The position numbers were made by a program, and so were the translations under genes. Shown here piece by piece: positions 26,977 through 34,883 of a stretch of DNA of 64,000 nucleotides (positions are counted from its first letter, which is position 1; each line of letters begins with the position of its first letter). The stretch is from an uncultured Nostoc sp. GTDB lineage: Bacteria; Cyanobacteriota; Cyanobacteriia; Cyanobacteriales; Nostocaceae. The stretch lies in contig NZ_CALMFY010000174.1 in NCBI RefSeq assembly GCF_937863485.1, positions 1 to 64,000 of the forward strand. The letters are read 5' to 3'. The notes under the pieces are model-generated. The model searched no databases. It was not told where the DNA came from and saw only the letters and a list, made by a program, of their open reading frames with translations.

Positions 26977-27129
26977 ATGTTGGGTATACTTTGGGGAATT
27001 GTAGTTGTACTATTTGCTTTTTGGGCATTAGGATTCGCACTTCATATCGCTGGAAATTTAATTCATATAGTCTTAATTGTAGCCATAGCCCTTGCTATCT
27101 ATAATTTTGCCAAAAGCCGTGCTATGTAG
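26977..27129 (+). CDS. Lmo0937-type 50-aa membrane peptide
   Basis: A 50-codon gene: MLGILWGIVVVLFAFWALGF followed by ALHIAGNLIHIVLIVAIALA and IYNFAKSRAM. It has two hydrophobic segments around a short GNLIH turn, matching the Lmo0937/DUF5670 family of small, stress-associated membrane proteins found widely in bacteria. The ribosome site is weak. It lies 130 bp after the CNNM gene. Function unknown. Confidence 0.75.
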   Translation: MLGILWGIVVVLFAFWALGFALHIAGNLIHIVLIVAIALAIYNFAKSRAM

Positions 27130-27319
27130 ATGAATAAATGATCATACGTTCATGACTTTTAAGTCAGCGCTACCGCAATTGTAGGAAACGTAATGCAAGA
27201 GCGCTGTCATTTAATTGCTGGGATTTATAATTACGAAGTTCAAAAAGAAGCCTAAATTTCTCTTGGATTTAGTCAGCCCTCAACCATACCACAAAACTTT
27301 TTTGCAAGAGGTCTAGTTT

Positions 27320-27823
27320 TTACCGTCCTGTTTCACCTATCTGATCTGCATCGTCTGCTACTCCATTGCGAAAGCGTACTTCTAAACCGTGTTCTGGCTC
27401 CCAGTCACACTCAGCTATCAACTCAAAGGTAGCAATATGCAGGTCATACTCAACGTGGGGCGGCACATAGATATATGAGAAAGTGACCTGATCCCAGACC
27501 TGAATGGGATTAGCCAGCAGCGGCATTTCCTGATCTCCAATCATGTCACGATATACATCATAATTTTGCAGCACAATAGGAGCAGTGATGCGTAACACAT
27601 CGGGTGGCAAGGCTAGAGCTTGCCGAATAGCTTCACGCTGAAGGGATGAAAGTTCCCCAATCTGCCCCTGTTCAAAATCCACACAAATCGGTACACGGCG
27701 ATCGCCCAAAACAGCACATTGTACTAAAGTCCAGTAGTTATCTTCGATTCTCATCTCTCCAAACTCAGCATCGTAGTAACTCCTTGGGGGTTTTATCATC
27801 GAATTGGTACTACCTTTATTCAT
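27320..27823 (-). CDS. hypothetical protein (DUF6985-like)
   Basis: 167 aa soluble protein. The order of features (WTLVQCAVLGDRRVPICVDF at the start, a QREAIRQALALPP helix, Y/D-rich middle, VEYDLHIATFELIAECDWEP then EHGLEVRFRNG) is reminiscent of DUF6985-type proteins, often linked to immunity or toxin clusters, but I am not certain of the family. Start set at ATG 27823; a TTG one codon upstream is possible. No signal peptide or membrane helix. Isolated gene. Confidence 0.6.
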   Translation of the reverse strand: MNKGSTNSMIKPPRSYYDAEFGEMRIEDNYWTLVQCAVLGDRRVPICVDFEQGQIGELSSLQREAIRQALALPPDVLRITAPIVLQNYDVYRDMIGDQEMPLLANPIQVWDQVTFSYIYVPPHVEYDLHIATFELIAECDWEPEHGLEVRFRNGVADDADQIGETGR

Positions 27824-28008
27824 CAAAATTATGAAAAAATATGTTGATCTTGTTCATAATTAGATATTCTTGCTCAGGCCCTTAGCAGTAATAAAATGCC
27901 CGTATGCACAAGTTTAAATTTTATTTTGTGCATTTAAGCACACTTTGCCGTGGATGGCTTTACTTGAGGGCAAGTTAAACCAGATAACCGAATTTTGACT
28001 AAATAGCG

Positions 28009-29001
28009 TCATTTCGTCCAGATACTTTGGTTAGCGATGGAACGCACCTCGATCCGTGTAGGCAGGATTTCGTCCTGGTAGGAACGATCAGCCACGGTTT
28101 GCAATGCACGGATATCGTCATCGCTGACCGGGCGTAGCTCTCGCGCTCCGCGCTGGGTAATGGATTTGGAGGTATTCAGTGGCAAGCGCGACAGTTTCGC
28201 GTAAACCTGAGCATAGGCGTCTGGATTCGCGATCGCCCAATCATTGGCTTTGTTCAACCGCTTTAAAAAATCAGCGATCGCTGCCCGCTTGCCCGGATCG
28301 GCCAGGGCCTCATCGCTTGCAGTGATTAACGACAATCCACTGTTAATGCCCTTACCGTCGCGCAGCACCCGCCCACCATTTTCCTGTGCCACGTAGAAGT
28401 AGGGATCGAAGGTCGCCCACACTTCGATTTTCTTGGATGAGAAAGCCGCAGCCGCATCAGTCGGCAGCACGAATTTAACCGTTACGTCACTGCGTTTGAG
28501 ACCAGCCTCTTCCAGCGCACCGTAAAGTTGGTATTGCGAGACACTGCCCCGCGCCGAGGATACTACCACAGTCTTACCCTTCAGGTCAGCTACGCCTTTG
28601 ATGGGAGAATCAGCCTGAACGATGATGCCAAGTCCTTCGCCCTTGCTGACCCTGGTTGCAAGGATCTTCAGCGGTGTCTGACCTACGGCTGCGGCCAAAA
28701 CTGGAAGATCGCCGGCGGGTGCGGTATCGACTGCACCCACACGCAGCGCCTCAAACAAAGGTGCTGCCCCCTGGAAGCTTGCCCATTTGTATTTATAAGG
28801 TACACCTTCAAGTACATTGGCGGCTTCAACAAGGGCCCGCGTGCCACTGACTTGATCGCCTAGCACCACAGTGACTTGCGACAGATCAACAGTTGCCGTT
28901 TTTTCCGGGCTGGCTAGCTGCCCACACCCATACAGTCCTAGCAAAGGGAGGAATGCAGCAAACAGCATAAGTGTTTTGTTGGCATGGTTGAATTGAATCA
29001 T
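28009..29001 (-). CDS. aliphatic sulfonate/NitT-TauT type ABC substrate-binding lipoprotein
   Basis: 330 aa. Starts with a lipoprotein signal peptide ending in a Cys (LLGLYGCGQ), then a type II periplasmic-binding fold with VTVVLGDQVSGTRALVEAA, GAVDTAPAGDLPVLAAA, IKGVADLKGKTVVVSSARGS and EVWATFDPYFYVAQ, as in SsuA and relatives that bind alkanesulfonates or similar anions. Start chosen at 29001, with AGGAG ahead. It follows the HD-domain gene by 25 bases and has no adjacent permease or ATPase; the nearest such pair is at 38.3-40 kb. The gene is visibly richer in G+C than its neighbours, suggesting transfer. Confidence 0.86.
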   Translation of the reverse strand: MIQFNHANKTLMLFAAFLPLLGLYGCGQLASPEKTATVDLSQVTVVLGDQVSGTRALVEAANVLEGVPYKYKWASFQGAAPLFEALRVGAVDTAPAGDLPVLAAAVGQTPLKILATRVSKGEGLGIIVQADSPIKGVADLKGKTVVVSSARGSVSQYQLYGALEEAGLKRSDVTVKFVLPTDAAAAFSSKKIEVWATFDPYFYVAQENGGRVLRDGKGINSGLSLITASDEALADPGKRAAIADFLKRLNKANDWAIANPDAYAQVYAKLSRLPLNTSKSITQRGARELRPVSDDDIRALQTVADRSYQDEILPTRIEVRSIANQSIWTK

Positions 29002-29026
29002 GTTTGACTCCTGCACTCCGATAGTT

Positions 29027-29620
29027 TTATGATTCCTGTTTTGTATGTTGACCCCAAGGTTCACGAGCGAAGATCCGATGTACCATCGGCTCAAAAAAAG
29101 TCAGCGGCAGAGTATCGTAGTTTGGATCAAATGATTCTTGATCCCACTTATGGCAGAACTCAGTGGTGCAGTCAAAGTAAGGATGACCTCGAAACTTTTC
29201 TCTAGCATGGCGATCGCGTCCTATATGATGCCAGAAATAATAGCCTTGGAAAATCCCATGATGTTCAACTATCCAATGCGTAGCTGGACTTACATAAGGT
29301 TTGAGGATGGCTGCTGCTAGCTGGGCGTGATTTCCGGGTGCTAGTAAATCTCCAATATCGTGAAGCAACGCAGCCACTACGACCTCTTCTTGTGCCTCAT
29401 CCCGAAAAGCCCGTGTTGCTGTTTGTAGCGAATGCTGATAGCGATCAATCAGATTTCCTGGATAACTTTCTTGCAAGTCAACTAAAAGTGTTATGGCGCG
29501 ATCTCCAACCTGATTCAACAAAGGCTTAGAGTGTTCCTGTAATAGAAAATAATCTTCTTTTGTTCCATCTGCCATTCGTGTATAGGTGGCAATAGGTCTT
29601 TCTGTAGATGAGTTTGACAT
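29027..29620 (-). CDS. HD-domain protein, possibly PhnZ-like diiron oxygenase
   Basis: 197 aa cytosolic protein. The HD pattern is complete: YQHSLQTATRA (His), VAALLHDIGD (HD pair), NHAQLAAAIL (His), IVEHHGIFQGYYF (His) and a downstream WDQESFDPNYD Asp. The spacing and the segments FWHHIGRDRHAREKFRGHPY and FFEPMVHRIF resemble HD oxygenases of the PhnZ type rather than nucleotide phosphohydrolases. PhnZ acts after a partner hydroxylase (PhnY), which is not next door. AGGAGG lies 7 bases before the ATG. Operon with the SsuA-like lipoprotein gene suggests a role in organo-sulfur or organophosphonate use. Phosphohydrolase activity remains possible. Confidence 0.78.
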   Translation of the reverse strand: MSNSSTERPIATYTRMADGTKEDYFLLQEHSKPLLNQVGDRAITLLVDLQESYPGNLIDRYQHSLQTATRAFRDEAQEEVVVAALLHDIGDLLAPGNHAQLAAAILKPYVSPATHWIVEHHGIFQGYYFWHHIGRDRHAREKFRGHPYFDCTTEFCHKWDQESFDPNYDTLPLTFFEPMVHRIFAREPWGQHTKQES

Positions 29621-29751
29621 TACATTCCTCCTAGTGTAAAGTTCAAAATTCTTTGTTTATCCAATGTGAGTTATTTTTTGCAACTTAGTACAGCATTTAA
29701 TTAATTTGTAGCGAATTAAATTTGACAATATCTTACAGTTTAAATGCGTCT

Positions 29752-29995
29752 TAATGCAATGCCAATACGTCCCCCTACAATGCCAATGCATCTTGATGCA
29801 ATGTTAATGGGTCCCTCTACAATGCCAATGCATCTTGATGCAATGTTAATGTGTCCCTCTACAATGCCAATGCATCTTAATGCAATGTTAATGTGTCCCT
29901 CTACAATGCCAATGCATCTTGATACAATGTTAATGTCTCCCTCTACAATGCCAATGCATCTTGATGCAATGTTAATGTGTCCCTCTACAATAAAA
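29752..29995. repeat. 42-bp minisatellite, about 5.7 units
   Basis: The 42-bp unit begins TGCAATGTTAATGTGTCC and continues CTCTACAATGCCAATGCATC TTGA. Units begin near 29755 and every 42 bases thereafter, with few substitutions; the last unit is truncated at about 29992. Because 42 is a multiple of three, one frame stays open for 88 codons starting ATG 29744 and would encode a Met-rich repeat (TMPMHLDAMLMCPS). No ribosome site, so probably not a gene. Lies between two minus-strand genes. Confidence 0.85.
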
Positions 29996-30072
29996 ACGCT
30001 ACGCTTTTAATGCAAAAATGTACTTAGTTAAGTGAACTGGGTTAAATTTTTTTACATTACTCAACCTATAAA

Positions 30073-30714
30073 CTAATGGTATGACAGTAAACAAGGCAGT
30101 TGGCACATAGAGTGAAAGATAGTTACTCCAAATGACTCCAGTAGAGTAGCCTCACTCTGATTCGTATACCCTAAAACTTTCATATTAGCGGCCACACCTG
30201 CACGCACACCCAAAACACTATCTTCTACAACAGTGCAAGATGAAGGTTGAACTCCCATATTTTTAGCTGCATATAAGAATAAGTCAGGTGCTGGCTTCCA
30301 GCTTCCAATTTCATAGGAGCTAAAGATACGTCCTTCAAATCGAGGTAGTAAGTTAGTCACACGTAGAGCTAACTTAATTTTTTCTAGTGGGCCACTAGAA
30401 GCAACGCAGATAGGTAGATTGATTTCGTCTAAAGCCGCCTCTATCCCAACGACCGGAAGCAGTTCACGCTCGAATGCTTCGGCAGTGCGGGCACGAAGCT
30501 GAGTCACAAAATCTTGCGGCAATTTCTGCTCAAGCCTTTGCTCAATGACAGCAACACAATCAGCTATTTTGCAACCCTTGAATAATAAAATGGCTTCTTC
30601 AAGCTCCAACGTGAGTCCGAATTCTGCGGCAAATTGGACAAGAACGCGATTGCCCAATGTCTCGCTGTCTACTAATACTCCGTCACAGTCAAAAATAACC
30701 AGTTCTGTTGGCAC
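30073..30714 (-). CDS. HAD-superfamily IA hydrolase (phosphoglycolate/beta-phosphoglucomutase-like)
   Basis: 213 aa cytosolic phosphatase or mutase. The HAD motifs are intact: FDCDGVLVDSE (motif I, Asp nucleophile, residues 8-18), ICVASSGPLEKI (motif II), SWKPAPDLFLYAAKN (motif III Lys) and TVVEDSVLGVRAG (motif IV). It has an alpha-helical cap and matches the YieH/PGMB subgroup. The start is a GTG, without strong ribosome site. C-terminus IFHSMCQLPCLLSYH is a little unusual but not truncated. Stand-alone gene, substrate unknown. Confidence 0.85.
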   Translation of the reverse strand: MPTELVIFDCDGVLVDSETLGNRVLVQFAAEFGLTLELEEAILLFKGCKIADCVAVIEQRLEQKLPQDFVTQLRARTAEAFERELLPVVGIEAALDEINLPICVASSGPLEKIKLALRVTNLLPRFEGRIFSSYEIGSWKPAPDLFLYAAKNMGVQPSSCTVVEDSVLGVRAGVAANMKVLGYTNQSEATLLESFGVTIFHSMCQLPCLLSYH

Positions 30715-30765
30715 TCGTATTATTGATTTTTGGTCAACTATAGTAATCCTATTTGAAGTTAATTA

Positions 30766-30854
30766 GGACTTACGCAAAATATCTCTCAAACTCTAATTTC
30801 TCCGTGCCCTTTGTGCCTCTGCGGTTCGTTATTCCGTAACTTGTGCGTAAGTCC
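30766..30854. repeat. IS630-like MITE with TA ends (copy 1)
   Basis: Terminal inverted repeats GGACTTACGCA (30766-30776) and TGCGTAAGTCC (30844-30854) are flanked by TA dinucleotides (30764-30765 and 30855-30856), the target duplication expected from IS630/mariner-type transposition. The interior holds a CTCCGTGCCCTTTGTGCC CTGCGGTTCG type sequence related to a common Nostoc repeat. A second copy in opposite orientation lies at 53441-53527. Confidence 0.8.
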
Positions 30855-30856
30855 TA

Positions 30857-31153
30857 TTAATGAAAATTATCGAACCGCCAAGTCGCCAAAAGCGCCAAGG
30901 GAGAAACAGAAAAGTTCATAAATCTAGGATTAGCTTTTTCAAGGTGACTTGTAAAATCTCTTTTTTCTCTCTGCGCTCTTTGCGTCTGTGCGGTTAAAAA
31001 GTCTTTTGTTTAACCACAGAGAACACAGAGTCAACAGGTTAGAATAGGAGTTTCTTGAGCAAAATTTTTACCCACCTTGAAAGGGCTAGTCCTAAATCTA
31101 TTCCCTATCATCTGTTACCTATTCCCTTACTTCTTCCCCAGTACCAGATATTG
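30857..31153. other. intergenic region with repeat scraps
   Basis: Downstream of the MITE are further pieces of AACCGCCAAGTCGCCAAAAG and CTCTGCGCTCTTTGCGTC type, plus TTAACCACAGAGAACACAG, all common low-copy repeats. They are reverse-complementary in part and may pair with each other. No coding sequence. Confidence 0.5.
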
Positions 31154-32164
31154 CTATGGGCGACTGGCAGAGGCGGTTGGGTACTGATGTCCTAAGATGG
31201 GATGGGGTGTGTAAGGTTCTTCAAGGAACTTGCGTTCTTCATCGGAAAGCTTCAAATCCACAGCCTCCACTGCTTCTTTGAGATGCTCTATCTTACTAGC
31301 ACCAACAATCGGAGCCGTCACACCCGGTTGATGCAACAACCAAGCCAAGGCAATTTGTGTTGGTTTAACACCGCGTTTTTGGGCTAACTCTACGACGCGA
31401 TCGACTATTTGGAAATCTGAATCTTGATAGTAGAGATTGTGAGCAAATTCATCGGTTTTAGCCCGCACAGTTTCCCCATAGCTTTGCTTGCTGCGATTTC
31501 CCGCCAGAAAGCCTCGTGCTAGAGGACTCCAGGGAATGATCCCAATTCCTTGATCTAGAGATAAAGGTATCACCTCTCTCTCTTCTTCTCGATAAACTAA
31601 GTTGTAGTGATTTTGAATAGATATAAAGCGAGTCCAGCCGTGTTTGTCAGCCGTGTAAAGGGCTTTGGCGAACTGCCATGCGTAAACACTTGAGATTCCT
31701 AAGTAACGAACTTTACCTGATTTGACTACATCATGCAGTGCCTCTAGGGTTTCCTCTATTGGTGTTTCGTAGTCCCAGCGATGAATTTGGTACAAATCGA
31801 CGTAATCTGTTTGTAGCCGCCGCAATGAGGCATCAATGCCATCAAAAATATGTTTGCGAGACAGCCCTTGATCATTGGGGCCATCACCGATTTTATTGAA
31901 GACTTTGGTAGCAATGACAACTTGATCTCTTTTGGCAAAATCCTTAAGCGCCCGTCCCAAGATTTCTTCGCTGGCACCTAAAGAGTAAACATCGGCGGTG
32001 TCAAAGAAGTTAATCCCCAATTCCAAAGCTAGTTTAATAAACGGGCGACTCTCTTCTTCTTCTAATACCCATTCTCGCCATTTCCGAGAACCGTAGGTCA
32101 TAGTACCCAGAGTAAGGCGTGATACTTTCAGTCCACTTTTTCCAAGATTTACGTATGTCGTCAT
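31154..32164 (-). CDS. aldo/keto reductase
   Basis: 336 aa cytosolic NADPH-dependent (alpha/beta)8 oxidoreductase. The AKR hallmarks are present: NFFDTADVYSLGASEEILGRAL (Asp and Tyr of the active site, about 50-70), a catalytic Lys in VIATKVFNK, and the His in LYQIHRWDYETPIEETLEAL. The C-terminal NADP segment VGASKIEHLKEAVEAVDLKLS matches the voltage-gated K-channel beta/YghZ-like group. Its ATG overlaps the TPR gene stop (32161-32164). Substrate unknown. Confidence 0.9.
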   Translation of the reverse strand: MTTYVNLGKSGLKVSRLTLGTMTYGSRKWREWVLEEEESRPFIKLALELGINFFDTADVYSLGASEEILGRALKDFAKRDQVVIATKVFNKIGDGPNDQGLSRKHIFDGIDASLRRLQTDYVDLYQIHRWDYETPIEETLEALHDVVKSGKVRYLGISSVYAWQFAKALYTADKHGWTRFISIQNHYNLVYREEEREVIPLSLDQGIGIIPWSPLARGFLAGNRSKQSYGETVRAKTDEFAHNLYYQDSDFQIVDRVVELAQKRGVKPTQIALAWLLHQPGVTAPIVGASKIEHLKEAVEAVDLKLSDEERKFLEEPYTPHPILGHQYPTASASRP

Positions 32165-33558
32165 ACTGTTTGCTCTACTTTTTGATAACGTTGTGAAAGT
32201 TCTAAAGCAAGTTGAGAAGCTTGATTTGCTTCATCGATGTGTCCTAGCTGGCTGTAAGTATTAGCTAATTCCCGCTGAATCACTGGAATATTGCCACGGG
32301 CAGCATTGCGCTTTTCCAGGACATTCAAGGCTTTGTGATACTGCCGATCGCGAATCAGTGCATCAAGATAAATTTGCTCAAATAAATCTCGTTGAGCATG
32401 AGATCCACCCGTGGAGTATAAATCGGGTAACACTGGCTCTAGTTGAGCGATCGCCCTCTCCCAATCTCCACGAGCATGAGCAATCATCCCCCTAGCTGCT
32501 GGTACTCCTACCTCTAGCCAAGTACGCCGCACGTAGGGTAAAACTTTCTCTCCATGAGTTTGCATACTCTCTAACATCTGTGCGGCCCAGTCATCTTTAC
32601 CACCCCGCACGAGTGCATAGATATATTGCAAATCCAGGAAGGCGAGGACGTGTTCGTGCAGCCGTGGTTGCAGGTAAGCAGCAAGTTTCTGCCAACGCGA
32701 ACCGACATCTACACCGCGTAACTCTAGCCGCAATAATAATGCGATCGCATTAATCTGCTCGCGTCTATTGTCTTTTTCGGCACGTCCCCAAATGTTTCGG
32801 TCATAAATTTCTACTACCTTGGCAAAATTCTCTGCATCCAGGTAGTAAAGGGATGTGTGCCACCAAAGATGTCCGTAAAACACTGGGTTACCATATTCCC
32901 AGGTATCGCTGAGACTTTCCATTAAGGCGATCCCTTCATCTAAGCGCCCTTGAGTTTCTAACACATGAGCAAGGGCGTGGTGTGCCCAACGGTTATCTCG
33001 TTTCAGGGCGATCGCTTGCCTGGCATATGTTTCTGCTTCGGCTATTCGATGACACTCTTCTAGCCCAAAGGCCAACATACCGTAGATATACGGGTTGTGA
33101 CGATTGGCGGCGAAAACTTTTTCGGCAATTCGCAACATCCCTTGACTGTTACCGGAATTTCTATAGTGGTATTGGGCAACATGCAACGAGGCTAAATCGC
33201 GGGGATAGCTATCAGCGATCGCTTCATGGTGGGCGATCGCTTGGGCAATATCTCGGTTTGCCCATGCTTCAATTGCAGCAACATAAAGTTTTTCGCGATC
33301 ATTAGCGTGGGTGAGGTTTGCTTTTGCCGTATTTAGATAAGATGTCGCCTGAGTTAAGGCAACAGAGCCACCAGCAAACAGATAAAAGGCGGCAGCTTGA
33401 GCATTGGCGATCGCACAGGCTGGATCTGCCTCAACTGCTTTGAGAATAACTTGGGCATCGTTACCAACACTCAATAATTGATCGACAAAGCTATCGATGG
33501 CATTTACCGCTGCTGATGAGTCGGTAGTAATTTCGAGTTCAAATGCATCTTTTACCAT
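32161..33558 (-). CDS. TTC38-family tetratricopeptide repeat protein
   Basis: 465 aa cytosolic protein of helical repeats throughout, resembling TTC38-type proteins (DAFELEITTDSSAAVNAIDSFV near the start, then VEADPACAIANAQAAAFYLF, AHHALAHVLETQGRLDEGI, YGHLWWHTSLYYLDAENFAK and GGSHAQRDLFEQIYLDALI). The His-rich GHLWWH and GGSHAQRD segments are characteristic. Start set at ATG 33558 (MVKDAFELEI), preceded by CTGGGAA; an upstream ATG at 33591 is possible. Function of the family in bacteria is not established; it is co-translated with the aldo/keto reductase. Confidence 0.85.
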   Translation of the reverse strand: MVKDAFELEITTDSSAAVNAIDSFVDQLLSVGNDAQVILKAVEADPACAIANAQAAAFYLFAGGSVALTQATSYLNTAKANLTHANDREKLYVAAIEAWANRDIAQAIAHHEAIADSYPRDLASLHVAQYHYRNSGNSQGMLRIAEKVFAANRHNPYIYGMLAFGLEECHRIAEAETYARQAIALKRDNRWAHHALAHVLETQGRLDEGIALMESLSDTWEYGNPVFYGHLWWHTSLYYLDAENFAKVVEIYDRNIWGRAEKDNRREQINAIALLLRLELRGVDVGSRWQKLAAYLQPRLHEHVLAFLDLQYIYALVRGGKDDWAAQMLESMQTHGEKVLPYVRRTWLEVGVPAARGMIAHARGDWERAIAQLEPVLPDLYSTGGSHAQRDLFEQIYLDALIRDRQYHKALNVLEKRNAARGNIPVIQRELANTYSQLGHIDEANQASQLALELSQRYQKVEQTV

Positions 33559-33773
33559 TGGTTTCCCAGAGTATTGCACAGCTACAAGCATAACTTTGCA
33601 AAGCTAGGCTATAAACTACTGTATCTCAATCGGGTTATCGGAGTTAATAATGATTTGATTAAGAATTTTGTACAAATGCTCATGTGATGGCGATCGCTTT
33701 TCTCAAAATTAAGCAGTTTAGGAGTTGCGATCGCCTCTGAAAACGCCAAGACACACAACTACTTTTGTTGGTA

Positions 33774-34817
33774 TTAGTTTTTTCCAGAAGTTATTTTTTC
33801 TCCTTCGTAAGCGAGAGCCTGATCACCTGCTTGGGCAAATGTCTGGGCGAGTTCAATTAGCTGTTGTCGCTCTTGATCATCAAAAATACCAGCCGGAGGA
33901 GGCATCCGTTTCTCTTTGATTTGGCGCACAGTTTCGTGCCGTAAAGAGATTGCCTGATTGGGATAACTCAGGATTAATAAAGGATTCTGCTTGCTAGCAT
34001 TGTCAGGACTGTGGCAGACAACACAAGCATTCTGCCGCAGCTTGGCCTCAAATGCACGATAAGCAGCATCAACTTTGGCGACGTGTGGGTTTGATGGAGA
34101 AAATAAACGGGTATAGAGTGTCACATAGGGCTGCTTACCATGAGCATCAGTCCAAACCCACTTACCGTCCCATGCATGGTTTACCTTCGGGCGTTGTGGA
34201 TCAACCACAGCTGAACGCAGCGCTCCTTTAAGCTTTCCCTGTTCTAGAAACAAAAGTAATTCAGTACTTTGCTGGTAGGAATTCCACTTTTTCGATGAGT
34301 GCCAAAACGGATAAGGATAAGCGCCAATATCAAACTGGTTGCGGAACTGGGTAGGAAGGTGGATGACAATTAAGTTGTTTACCTGTTCAATCTGGAGTTC
34401 AGCTTTGAACATAAAGGTAGCCAGGTAAATGCGACGCCAGACAAAGGGGTCAAATTCAGTTGTTTGACTATCTTTGATATTATAGTTGCCAACTTTGCTT
34501 TGAGCGCCCCAGAAAAATGGTGCGTTCATAGTGTCGCGCAGGGTTTTCAGCTGAGAGAGTTTTTGGGCGCACGAGTCGTAGGCAGCTAAATTTTTAACAT
34601 CTGTGACAATGGGACAAGCAGCAATAATTTCTTTAGCTACTTTTTTCGCTAGTTCTATATCTGGCGATGTTTCTACTGCGGATACACTATTGTCTACGTT
34701 AGGTGCTTGTGGCGTGTAGATAAAGAGGGCAAGTGCTAAAACTATGCCTAAGAGGACAAAATGCGTAGGCGCAGCCCGCCGCAGGTATCGCGAGTAAAAT
34801 TTCCGAAGATTAGGCAT
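33774..34817 (-). CDS. membrane-anchored c-type cytochrome-like protein
   Basis: 347 aa. One N-terminal membrane helix (about 19-35) is followed by an extracytoplasmic region. A heme c motif, CVVCH (about 264-268), with a possible distal Met in EKRMPPPAGIFDDQE, indicates a single-heme cytochrome domain in the C-terminal third; the middle contains W/Y/P-rich sequence of unknown type. Residues about 8-18 (YSRYLRRAAPT) are encoded by a dispersed repeat around 34757-34800, so the very N-terminus is an insertion. It follows the haloperoxidase homologue by 66 bases and is probably co-transcribed, perhaps serving as its electron partner. Confidence 0.75.
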   Translation of the reverse strand: MPNLRKFYSRYLRRAAPTHFVLLGIVLALALFIYTPQAPNVDNSVSAVETSPDIELAKKVAKEIIAACPIVTDVKNLAAYDSCAQKLSQLKTLRDTMNAPFFWGAQSKVGNYNIKDSQTTEFDPFVWRRIYLATFMFKAELQIEQVNNLIVIHLPTQFRNQFDIGAYPYPFWHSSKKWNSYQQSTELLLFLEQGKLKGALRSAVVDPQRPKVNHAWDGKWVWTDAHGKQPYVTLYTRLFSPSNPHVAKVDAAYRAFEAKLRQNACVVCHSPDNASKQNPLLILSYPNQAISLRHETVRQIKEKRMPPPAGIFDDQERQQLIELAQTFAQAGDQALAYEGEKITSGKN

Positions 34818-34883
34818 GATATAACCACTGACAAAATGCCAATTACCAAAGTGGGTATGGTACTTTTCTAAACAGTGAAAGTT

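Noticed and set aside
29744..30010. 88-codon Met-rich open frame
   Set aside because: It is the translation of a 42-bp tandem repeat with no ribosome site; recorded as a repeat.
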